NCBI GenBank assembly: GCA_028583605.1
Contig: CM053333.1
Coordinates: forward strand, 7,892,638-7,956,637
Length of the DNA stretch: 64,000 bases
Origin: Dastarcus helophoroides
Lineage: Eukaryota > Arthropoda > Insecta > Coleoptera > Bothrideridae
Direction: 5' to 3'
Below, one piece after another: positions 49,201-56,700 of this stretch (its first letter is position 1; each line of letters starts with the position of its first letter). Below the pieces are notes generated by a model. It was not told the origin of the DNA and searched no databases. It saw only the letters and a program-made list of their open reading frames with translations. The translations under genes were made by a program, and so were the position numbers.

Positions 49201-52200
49201 AAATTCCTTTCGGTAACAAGTTCCATAACTTGGAAGTTCTATAGAAAAAAAAGTCGCCGTAGATAGAAGTCCTCACTGTGTCAAGCTGGACCGCATAGGA
49301 ATTTGCTGTCTTTGACTGTCTAGTACCCATCAAGAACCTTGTCCTTGCGGGATCAATCCTATTAGTTCCTGCGAGCATCTTCCATAGTACTTGTAGAAAA
49401 GAGACAAGTCACTAACCATACGCCTGTGCTCTAGTATTTCGAGAGAACCTGTCAGACTCTCGTCATCAATTAGGTGAATCGCTCTTCTTTGAATTGAATC
49501 CAAGAGAGCTAAAGTGTGTTTTGGGGCTGAACTCCAAACATGAGAACAGTATTGGCTAGTGTTGCCCTAACTTGAGCTTTGTACAGTGTTAATAGCTGAT
49601 GAGATGTGAAGTACTTTTTAGCTCTAAAAAGAAAGCCTAGCTTCTGAGCGGCGGATTTGGCACTGGCGCGCCATGTTCGTCCCAAGAGAACTTAGTGCTC
49701 GCACTCCTAGGATAGATAGATTAGATCCCATCGGAAGGATTAGTATGTTTGTTGCATTATCCCTTGATGTTTTCTTAGAGAAAACCGCGGCCTCAGTTCT
49801 TGAAGCATTGAAGTCGACCAAATTGTTCTTACCCCATTCGAGAATAATCTCGAGATCCCGATTAATCGTCTGTATCTGCTATTCCCTTAGTCGATCTGAA
49901 GCAGCGATAGATAATGATTTGTGGGAGAAAAAAGATGACACAAGGTTACTATCATCTGCGTAGCTGTATATAGGATTGGAAGTTGAAGCTAAGAGATCGT
50001 TTATGTGTAGCAGAAGTAGAGTAGGAGACAGAACATACCCCTGAGGCACCCCTGCGTTAATCGCAAGTGTCTCGGATGAGATGCTATCGACGACGACCTG
50101 AAGAGATCTATCAGCGAGAAAATTGGATATCAAATGACAGAGTCCAGGAGGAAGACCATAAGATGTTAGTTTGGCGAGAAGAGATCGGTGCCAGTAGATG
50201 AATGGAACCCTAAGGTCAATTTTTTATCGAATTATTTAATTCGTCTCAAATTTAATTGAAATCTGAAATAGTAATTCTTGAATCGATCAACTTTTTCTTA
50301 TTAGAGTGCCGTCTTCATTGTTTATTGAAGTTTGGCAACAATCTCGACGAACCTCTGACGATCTTGGGCAGTTCGAAATAAAGAGTGGGCATCCATACTT
50401 GTCCAACGATCAACAGAGTTCTTTATGATGTTTTCTTAGAGAAAACCGCGGCCTCAGTTTTTGAAGCATTGAAGTCGACCAAATTGTTCTTACCCCATTC
50501 CAGAATAATCTCGAGATCCCGGTTAATCGTCTGTATCTGCTGTTCCCTTAGTCGATCTGAAGCAGCGATAGATAATGATTTGTCGGAGAAAAAGGATGAC
50601 ACAAGGTTACTATCATTTGCCTAGCTGTATATAGGATTGGAAGTTGAAGCTAAGAGATCGTTTATGTGTAGCAGAAGCAGAGTAGGAGACAGAACAGACC
50701 CCTGAGGCACCCCTGCGTTAATCGCAAGTGTCTCGGATGAGATGCCATCGACGACGACCTGAAGAGATCTATCAGCGAGAAAATTGGATATCAAATGACT
50801 ATCATTTGCGTAGCTGTATATAGGATTGGAAGTTGAAGCTAAGAGATCGTTTATGTGTAACAGAAATAGAGGAGGAGACGGAACAGAGCCCTGAGGCACC
50901 CTGGAATTCTTCAGAAGAACGGACCTATTATGAGATAATAATGGGGGAGGGGGCACAATAAACGAAACATTCAGTGCTGAAGGAAGAACCGACCCCATAA
51001 GAAATAATAATAATAATAATAATTCAGCATGTAGGGATTTGGACAGGTCACTGTCGATTAAACAAACACCTCCACAGAATGGGAATTATAGTAGGGGGTG
51101 TTTGGATGAAGATGACAGTGCCGAGCACGTGATGTGTCATTGTCCGGCATTAGCATCAATCAGAGGATTCACGCTAGGGGACTTCTGGCCTAGTGTGGCT
51201 AGTTTGAGAGAGGCGCATCCAAGGGACGTTCTTCAGTTTCTCAACAAGGTTGGGTGGCTGAATGAATGACCAAGGACACCTCAATTACAATGGGCCCTGA
51301 AAGGGTGGCCTAAGTGCTGACCTAAACTTTAGGCAACCCACATCGAGTCTAGAATCCAGAATCCAAAACTCAGCATGTCAACTATACCAGTGGTGAAACC
51401 CTTCTGATCGGAAAAGAAAGACAAGAAACTTGCCTACAAGATCACTCACGAAAATTTCCGATGGTTGGTTCCCAAATAGAATCGTCGTCTTTGTAGTCAT
51501 TTGGAAACTTCCGAATGTCAGTGGCCTCGTGTTTGTCTGTTACACTGGGAACGTTAGAAATAACTGAAATAAGCTCAGAAAGAAGGTCCGATGATGTTCC
51601 GGAAAAATGAACCAGATAAGACAGCTTTGGTGCTTGGATATTCGAAACGGGTCGTCTTTCAAGACGCAAATATGAGACATCCAAACCAAAACCACAACCA
51701 TCCAAACCAAAACCATAACAATAGCTGTAATCATGACGCGTTTTGGGTACAAGTGATCAGCCCAGAGACAACCTAAGGAAAATATCATCAACGCTAAGCA
51801 GTAAAGAAATACAGAGCTCAGCCTTCTGTGGAATAGCGCACATATTAAGAATAGTTTTAGAGAGGTAACACCCATTAGTTAAATCTTAGTGTAGATTCTT
51901 AACTAAAATAAACAACCTCTAGGCTGTGGGAATAAATAAATAATAATATAGCGTGCATACTTCCAAAAATGTGAAAATTTACTTACCGGAACGTTGCCCC
52001 AACCAACTTTTGACGGTGGTAAAATAATAACGATATTAGGATCGTAAAATGAAACAGCATTACCATCGGGCAAATCGATCTTTTTTTGCCAAGTACTGGT
52101 CAGTAGGGCGCTTTTATATTCATCTTCCAAAAATCCGGCGCTTAATTCGTCGTATGGAATATAATGACCATCGGAACGCCTCTTGTAGAACCAAGAACAT

Positions 52201-52517
52201 CTTCGTACGTCTGCAGGATCTAATTGCCAATAAACGGGATATTTTTTTCTTTCGGCGACATGAACGTCGAATCTACCTCCATCTGTAGCAATTCTTTTAT
52301 TTGGATCCACATCATCTTTAAATTAAACATATTAGCATATTTTTATAAACAGTATGGCTAATATACTTTGTAAAAAGTAAGATTCCAATTCGTTCGAGTC
52401 AACAATAGAAAATGGTCTCCAAATTGATTTATTTGCCTTTTTCTGTTTGTAAAACCAATGTATCGCGGGAGGTTTATAATTTAGCGCTCCTCTTGTCGGG
52501 AAATCTGCAGTGATATT
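39591..52517 (-). CDS. DDHD-domain phospholipase A1, SEC23IP/DDHD2 type (7 exons seen, 5' end missing)
   Basis: Seven minus-strand exons join in one frame with GT...AG borders: 52517-52367, 52315-51987, 45709-45562, 41898-41473, 40680-40513, 40462-40268 and 40219-39591, giving 681 residues to the stop. The family hydrolyses phospholipids (PA-preferring phospholipase A1) on ER-Golgi membranes. Seen here: a WWE-like stretch (IHWFYKQ, then [10 protein letters not shown]), the conserved FVVHGIG, the lipase nucleophile box GHSLGS, and the DDHD domain with [19 protein letters not shown] and [11 protein letters not shown], which supply its Asp, Asp, His and Asp. The fly relative is PAPLA1. The stretch between GHSLGS and the DDHD start is only about 65 residues, so the SAM domain of vertebrate DDHD2/SEC23IP is not visible. 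The first coding exon is not identified; the first exon seen opens in phase 0. Introns are loaded with transposons. Family assignment is firm; the vertebrate subtype is inferred from motif match. Confidence 0.92.
40268..40462 (-). CDS. DDHD phospholipase exon F (DDHD domain, first Asp)
   Basis: 195 bp. The acceptor is TTTTAG followed directly by GTATG, so the exon itself begins with GT. It encodes [25 protein letters not shown] and [13 protein letters not shown]. The Asp in HPYDPV is the first conserved residue of the DDHD signature, which is thought to bind metal. Confidence 0.93.
40513..40680 (-). CDS. DDHD phospholipase exon E (basic linker, DDHD start)
   Basis: 168 bp, phase 1 to phase 1. 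It encodes a basic linker ([19 protein letters not shown]) and then [14 protein letters not shown], the entry to the DDHD domain. In vertebrate relatives a SAM domain sits between the nucleophile box and this point; none is seen here. Confidence 0.9.
41410..41462. repeat. AGTATACA microsatellite
   Basis: Degenerate repeats of AGTATACAGT and ATAGTATACA immediately downstream of the donor of DDHD exon D (donor GT at 41471-41472). Confidence 0.6.
41473..41898 (-). CDS. DDHD phospholipase exon D (GHSLGS nucleophile)
   Basis: 426 bp, acceptor AG at 41899-41900, donor GTATTAC at 41472. It encodes [27 protein letters not shown] and [15 protein letters not shown]. The serine of GHSLG (codon near 41551) is the expected catalytic nucleophile. 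The exon ends in an acidic, serine-rich linker and phase 1. Confidence 0.93.
41961..44565 (-). mobile_element. Ginger-like DNA transposon, full length, broken transposase
   Basis: 2605 bp, bounded by TGTTAGGATC...GATCCTAACA and flanked by TATA on both sides (41957-41960 and 44566-44569), a 4-bp target duplication. Terminal inverted repeats extend about 240 bp and are rich in repeated GAACGCGTTCTGG motifs. The transposase is on the minus strand with a retrovirus-type integrase core. Ginger elements are cut-and-paste transposons whose integrase is related to that of Gypsy retrotransposons. Long TIRs, 4-bp duplication and protein type all agree. It sits in the 3.7-kb DDHD intron between exons C and D. 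Confidence 0.85.
42322..44165 (-). pseudogene. Ginger-like integrase/transposase (decayed, intron-containing)
   Basis: N-terminal part at 44165-43881 ([18 protein letters not shown], read [11 protein letters not shown]). A one-base frameshift near 43920 is needed to reach [21 protein letters not shown] likely intron, 43860 to 43790 (GTTTGT...TTTCAG), follows. The integrase core at 43721-42897 shows [17 protein letters not shown] and [10 protein letters not shown] as the D, D and E, with 36 residues between the last two, plus a short Cys-rich finger (CTICTNEV...CLVCSLPVH). After a stop near 42897 the reading continues in pieces ([14 protein letters not shown]). A Cys-rich C-terminal tail at 42612-42322 ([16 protein letters not shown]) closes it, as in KRBA2-like Ginger proteins. 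The catalytic triad survives but the frame does not. Confidence 0.8.
44578..45105. repeat. Tigger-type MITE in DDHD intron
   Basis: Ends carry TTCGGATATAACGAAC (left, 44590) and, inverted, GTTCGTTATATCCGAATT (right, 45082), with further TATAACGAAC words inside. About 530 bp, no transposase. It lies 12 bp from the Ginger-like element. Confidence 0.65.
45562..45709 (-). CDS. DDHD phospholipase exon C (HGIG motif)
   Basis: 148 bp, acceptor AG at 45710-45711, donor GTAAGG below 45562. It encodes [11 protein letters not shown] and [18 protein letters not shown]. The HGIG box forms part of the oxyanion/active-site region in this lipase family. It is flanked by a 6.3-kb intron upstream and a 3.7-kb intron downstream, both full of transposons. 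Confidence 0.92.
45921..46019 (+). repeat. 99-nt near-perfect hairpin
   Basis: Arms 45921-45968 and 45972-46019, 48 nt each, with a 3-nt AAA loop. Forty-five of 48 positions match; the three mismatches all become G-U pairs in a plus-strand RNA. It lies in the DDHD intron between exons B and C, antisense to that gene. Confidence 0.85.
46600..46893 (-). mobile_element. Family-C 3' fragment
   Basis: Minus strand. It encodes the finger ([20 protein letters not shown]) and [20 protein letters not shown], then a short 3' UTR with the GAATCCAGAATCC tail. A 40-bp family-B 3' end on the plus strand (46899-46939) touches it. Confidence 0.68.
47225..47700 (+). mobile_element. Penelope-like reverse transcriptase fragment
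   Basis: Plus strand: [20 protein letters not shown], then (in-frame stop, or a frameshift that restores FYKQT) [20 protein letters not shown], which matches the Penelope-like core pattern FYKQ-x-GxPMGSPLSP-x-LxNLFM. KWF and, later, [10 protein letters not shown] near 47640 fit the next motifs, but the YVDD core is garbled. No GIY-YIG nuclease is seen. It runs directly into one copy of the foldback repeat with the hammerhead-like core (47720). It was recognised from motifs, so moderate confidence. Confidence 0.55.
47720..47835 (-). repeat. Foldback repeat copy next to the Penelope-like fragment
   Basis: Minus orientation. The core is mutated (CCAGATGATAGCTTGGCTGT in place of CTGAAGATG...), but GAAACGTGTTAGAGCAACC is kept. 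It adjoins the RT-like fragment ending near 47700. Confidence 0.65.
47980..48900 (+). mobile_element. Non-LTR RNase H and zinc-knuckle fragment
   Basis: Plus strand. [18 protein letters not shown] is the first RNase H motif (D of TDGS); [10 protein letters not shown] supplies the [12 protein letters not shown] supplies the second D (after a frameshift near 48305); [17 protein letters not shown] is the last motif. The end, [18 protein letters not shown] and CRMCGG with a further frameshift, is the Cys-His C-terminus. RNase H domains of this kind belong to I/R1-type non-LTR elements. The copy has stops. Confidence 0.75.
48949..49060 (+). mobile_element. mariner fragment between two family-B tails
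   Basis: About 110 bp equal in content to the helix-turn-helix part of the second mariner family (VGEIAAQI, then the AQSIIADEL region). It lies between the poly-A ends of two family-B copies (48919-48948 and from 49066), so family B has hit this mariner lineage at more than one place. Confidence 0.65.
49066..50197 (-). mobile_element. Family-B non-LTR copy with YADD
   Basis: Minus-strand copy: 3' poly-A at 49070, C-terminal part ([20 protein letters not shown]) at 49378-49106, and a middle part ([24 protein letters not shown]) at 49821-49624. RT palm at 50133-49879 has [37 protein letters not shown] and [16 protein letters not shown]. It keeps the YADD box that the 33530-34730 copy has lost, but is frameshifted and lacks the fingers. 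Confidence 0.78.
50415..50935 (-). mobile_element. Duplicated family-B RT pieces
   Basis: Two further copies of the palm segment stand in a row: [20 protein letters not shown] appears once below 50800 and a variant, [19 protein letters not shown], above it, both with PIYSYA. The unit is about 150 bp. The adjoining stretch 50422-50660 nearly repeats 49766-49990. Local tandem duplication is the simplest reading. Confidence 0.65.
51019..51365 (+). mobile_element. Family-C 3' fragment
   Basis: Plus strand. [17 protein letters not shown] is followed, after a frameshift, by [20 protein letters not shown] and [20 protein letters not shown], stop TGA at 51267-51269, then the GAATCCAGAATCC tail. An ATA microsatellite of about 20 bp (51003-51022) precedes it. 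Confidence 0.68.
51442..51875 (-). other. Unassigned open stretch inside DDHD intron
   Basis: Two overlapping minus-strand frames are open here. One (51875 to 51540) begins with a hydrophobic, signal-like segment [15 protein letters not shown]. The other (51705 to 51442) reads protein-like ([27 protein letters not shown]) and ends at a GTGAGT donor-like site. The frame switch falls at a 21-bp direct duplication near 51677-51720. Its phase does not fit between DDHD exons B and C, which join well without it. It could be a nested small gene, an alternative exon or transposon residue. Not recognised. Confidence 0.25.
51987..52315 (-). CDS. DDHD phospholipase exon B (WWE-like domain)
   Basis: The intron separating it from exon A is only 51 bp. 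The exon is 329 bp with donor GTAAGT at 51986. It encodes [20 protein letters not shown], then [13 protein letters not shown] and a short tail ending WGNVP. It ends in phase 0 and joins cleanly to exon C, giving [16 protein letters not shown], which matches the linker in this family. Confidence 0.9.
52367..52517 (-). CDS. DDHD phospholipase exon A (WWE-like start)
   Basis: The acceptor AG lies at 52518-52519 and the donor GTATAT begins at 52366. The exon is 151 bp and ends in phase 1. It encodes [10 protein letters not shown] followed by PAIHWFYKQ and SIWRPFS, the aromatic pattern that opens the family's WWE-like domain. No upstream exon ending in phase 0 was identified between here and 53300, so the N-terminus is missing. 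Confidence 0.85.
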
Positions 52518-53329
52518 CTAAAAAATATAAAAGCTAATTATAAAATTTTTAAATTTTGAATTCATTTTTGTTTTACCAGAGGCTAAATAGACTGAACGTT
52601 TCATACTCGTAGCATGAGAACCGTTGAATGTAAAATACTGGGAAGAGGGAACCCGGTATCTGCCTACTCTTGACACTGCCGGATTAAGTCAAATTTGTAA
52701 GTACTAAACCTTACGCCTAACGATTCTAACGATTTAGATGTAATTTTCAGTACGCGACGCGTGTGCACAATGTTAAGCCGATGCTGCAAATATGTGATGA
52801 TTGCAGTCAAACGGAGACTCGCCCACGTTGATAATTGAATATTTAGATATTTTATTTTTACCTTCCCAAAGAATGAAACCCTTGATTTTCCTTTTTATGT
52901 TCACTTAAGTTCCGACAGTATTCCACAATACATTTTCCCATATTTAATGCTTTTTTGCTAAAAAAACCGATGTTGTCTTTACAAAGGTCTGTTAAGGAAC
53001 AAGAGTGCGTTACGAGCTGGGCTTTCGCCAGGCTTCCAACTGCCCTCACTGGTTACCCTCTAACGTTCAGTCTATTTTGTCTCTGGTTTATACACTATCG
53101 CGTTATAAGTATAATCGAGGTGTCTCAGAGTTATTACAGTTCGTAATAAAGTGGAGATAAATTCAAAAAACAATACGTAAAAGGTGTTTCCATTTAACGT
53201 GTCCTAAATAAGTCATTACCGTACTTCTTATTTGTTATAGCAATCGATAAACATATTTAACAATATCCGACCTAGCCCACATTTGTCATCTTTTGCTGTA
53301 CAAAAACCCAACACTTTCGTTTCGATAGC

Positions 53330-53335
53330 TCAGTT
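53330..53335 (+). promoter_or_regulatory. Candidate initiator (Inr) for the VWA7-like gene
   Basis: TCAGTT fits the arthropod initiator consensus TCAKTY and lies 47 bp before the start codon. No clear TATA box is seen 30 bp upstream. The DDHD gene is divergent from this one, so the 52.5-53.3 kb interval may hold a shared promoter; that is inference. Confidence 0.3.
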
Positions 53336-53347
53336 CAATATTTACAG

Positions 53348-53374
53348 ATGATAGTGGTTACTGTTCAAAATTAA
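53348..53374 (+). other. Upstream ORF before the VWA7-like start
   Basis: An ATG at 53348 opens an eight-codon reading frame ending in TAA at 53372-53374, four bases before the main ATG. If the transcript starts at the Inr candidate near 53332, this small ORF would be in the 5' leader and could reduce or regulate translation. Confidence 0.35.
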
Positions 53375-53378
53375 AAAA

Positions 53379-53721
53379 ATGTCGAATATATTTCTTGTGT
53401 CGATATTCGTATTTTCGTGTTTAGCGATTGAACATTTCGACCGAATCGTGTTACCGACTACAAAAGGCTACATATCCGCCGCTACTTCTACAGATTTACT
53501 GAGACAAAACAAAATTGAATTCGAATATCCGTTTAGATATAGAAAATATGCCAACGCTAGAGTTTTCCTTTCGACTTACAAATCACCGGGTCCGGTCATT
53601 ATTTTGGTAGAAGATAATAGAAAAAGCCGAAGACAGGCTTTGCACTTTTTAACGGATATTTACGAAATAAGTCACCGAAGCTCCGACATAGATTTCAGAT
53701 TAATGGAATATAATTCTTCAG
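53379..53721 (+). CDS. VWA7-like gene exon 1 (signal peptide)
   Basis: The ATG at 53379 is in an A-rich context (AAAAAAATG) and opens an 18-residue hydrophobic signal peptide. The exon continues with LPTTKGYIS, a basic/aromatic stretch and FLTDIYEIS. The donor is CAG/GTAAG after 53721, phase 1. If the donor is not used, translation stops at 53757-53759. Confidence 0.75.
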
Positions 53722-56700
53722 GTAAGTTAAATGGTTACAATCAAATACCAAACTGTTGATATAACGTTTAAGGTATTTCTTGGATTTTGGAAAGTACCTC
53801 AAATAACAAACAGCGTCTTTTGCACATACTCAAAGGTGATCTTGATGCAGAAATTTCTTCGATGTTGGGGCTGGAAATGCATAATAAAAGCGCCGTTTAT
53901 TTTGCAATTATTAACGCCACGTATAATTTAACTGAAAACGGCGCTATAATCGTTTTCGTCGAAACGGGGGCGAATGACGAAGATTTGGCACAATTAGCTT
54001 TAAAGGAAATTGAAAAACGAAAAATCCAGGTAACGCGCACACACGTTTCTATATATCGGAAAAAAGTCATCAAGTTGGCTGTGAAAATTCCCCGTGTTTT
54101 TAACATATGTCTTAGACTGGATCCACATCAGTAAAAATTTGTATTTTGAAATTTAAAAAAACATATTTTTCACGCAAGGTCTTGTGGTGTAAATAGATGT
54201 TTTGTTTGTTATTTTTTTTAAGTTTAATTCACTCGTAAAGAGGGCAACCCCATTATGCCTTCAAGCAGTGCTTTGTCATCCTCTTATGTGATTCCCCCCG
54301 TGTATGGCGGTCAAGAGTGGCCGAATTTTTCACACTGGTAAAAAAATATTACCTGTAGCAGGATTCATTTATATTTGATTTTTTTTAAGTTTAATCCACT
54401 CGCAAAGGGTAACCCCATTATGCTTTCAAAGCACTGCGAGTAGGATGCGGAAATAAGGTTAGATGGCGATGAACCGCCTTCTTAAACAAGAGTAGGTTGT
54501 GATTTTTGGGGAAAATTCCTTTCGGTAACGAGTTCCATAGCTTGGAAGTTGTGTAGAAAAAAGTCTTCATAGACAGAAGTCCTCACTGTGTCAAGCTGAA
54601 CCGCACAGGAATTTGCCGTCTCCGACTGTCTTGAATATCTCAAAAATCTTGCCCTTGGGGGATCCCATCTGGATTCCTGGATTCGTTGTGGGTTGTCTAA
54701 AGTTTGGGCCAGCACTTAGGCCACCCTTTCCGGGCCCATTGTGCTATCCCCGTGATTGAGGTGTCCTTGGTCATTCATTTAGCCACCCAACCTTGTTGAG
54801 AAACTGAAAAACGTCCCTTGGATGCGCCTCTCCCAAACTGGCCACACTAAGCCAGAAGTCCCCCAGCGTGGGTCCTCTGATTGATGCTAGTGCCGGACAG
54901 GGACACATCACGTGCTCGACACTCTTACATCAAGTGCTCGACACTCTCACATCACGTGCTCGACACTCTCATCTTCTTCTAAACGCCCTTTACAATTTGG
55001 GTCGTTTTATAATTCCCATTCTGTGGAGGTGTTTGTTTAATCGACAGTGACCTGTCCAGGGGGAACCCACATTCCTGCGAGCATCTCCCGTGATAGTGCT
55101 TGTAGAAAAGAAAGAAGTCACCAACCATCCGCCTGTGCTCTAGTGTTTCAAGAGAATCGCTCAAACTCTCGTCATCAATTAGGAGAATCGCTCTTTTTTC
55201 AATTGAATCCAAAACAGCTAAAAAGTGCTTCGGGGCTGAACTTCAAACATGAGAACAGTATTCTCGTGTTGGGCTTGTATAGTGTGAGTAGCTGAATCCA
55301 TTTGTATGCGTCCTAAACTCTTAATACAGAATACAGCGCAAAAACCGTAAATTAAATATTTAAAACATCGATACTGTATTAAATTAATGTATGGAAAAAT
55401 ATATATCGATATGTTTCGATAAATTTATTTGATATTCGATGTATCACATAAATCTAATGCCATTCAGCAGGAATTCGCAACCAGCGAGGCGCGCCTCTCA
55501 CAATTTAACTTTTTTCAAAATTCCAACATTTTAAAACAAATTTTTACTTATTTAAAATTTTCGACTTTTTTTTGAAATTTTGACTTTCAAAATTCGACAT
55601 TTAATAAAAAACTTCTGCTTCTATCTAAACCTTCCTTTTTTTTCATTAAATTACAAAATTGCAACTATTTATAAAAATTTCAGTTTTAAGCTTTAAGAAT
55701 CGCTCAAACTCTCGTCATCAATTAGGCGAATCACTCTTCTTTCAATTGAATCCAAAACAACTAAGGTGTGCTTCCAAACATGAGAACAGTATTCTCGTGT
55801 TGAGCTTGTATAGTGTAAGTAGCTGAATCCATTTGTATGCGTCCTAAAATCTTCAAATACAGAATACAGCGCAAAAACCCTAAATTAAAATTTCAAAACA
55901 TCGATACTGTATTCAGTTGATGTATCGAAAAAGATATATCGATATGTTTCGATAAATTTATTCGTTATTCGATGTATCATATAAATCCAATGCCATTCAG
56001 CAGGAATTCCCAACCAGCGAGGCGCGCCTCACAATTTAACTTTTTTCAAAATTACAACGTTTTAAAACAAATTTTTACTTATCTAAAATTTTCGACTTTT
56101 TTTGAAATTTTGACTTTCAAAATTCGACATTTAATAAAAAACTTCTGCTTCTATTTAAAACTTCGTTTTTTTTCCATTAAACTACAAAATTGCAACTATT
56201 TATAAAAATTTTAGTTTTCAAGCTTTCATTTTTTTTGAAAATGTCGAGTTTTTTGAAAATTTGAGATTTTTTTACAATTTTATTTCAGAATAAGGACTTC
56301 TTTTTTTAGAATTTACACTTTTTTAAAGTTTTTGACCTTTTCTCAAATTTCGATTTGTTCAAAATTTTTACTTTTTTAAAATCGACTTCGACTTTTTAAT
56401 ATCGACTTCGATTTTTGAAAGGTTCAACCTATCTGAAAATTTCGACCCCTTTTTGAAAATATTCAAATCTCAGGAACTAAATTTTGTCGAAAATTTAGAT
56501 TTTTTTTGAAAATCTCAACTTTCTTGATAATTTCGACATTTCTTTCGAATTTTCGATTGTTTTTTTCAATTCCTAACTTTTTTCAAAGTTTCGAATTTCT
56601 TTGAAAATCCTGATTTTACAAAATTCTATTTTTTAAACTTTAAAAAATGTCGTCTTATTTGATTTATTATTATATTATATAATTTCGATTTATTTAAACT

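Noticed and set aside
51442..51545. An extra DDHD exon between exons B and C
   Set aside because: In the frame that looks like protein, neither end matches the phase of exons B and C; B joins C directly in phase and matches the family linker. Kept only as an unassigned stretch.
52857..53049. Missing first coding exon of the DDHD gene (63-codon minus-strand frame)
   Set aside because: Its possible donor leaves phase 2, while exon A opens in phase 0, and no family motif is present.
53379..54134. A complete two-exon small secreted protein
   Set aside because: The exon-2 donor is good and the exon at 60624 continues the family pattern in phase, so the longer gene is preferred; the short form is noted as an isoform.
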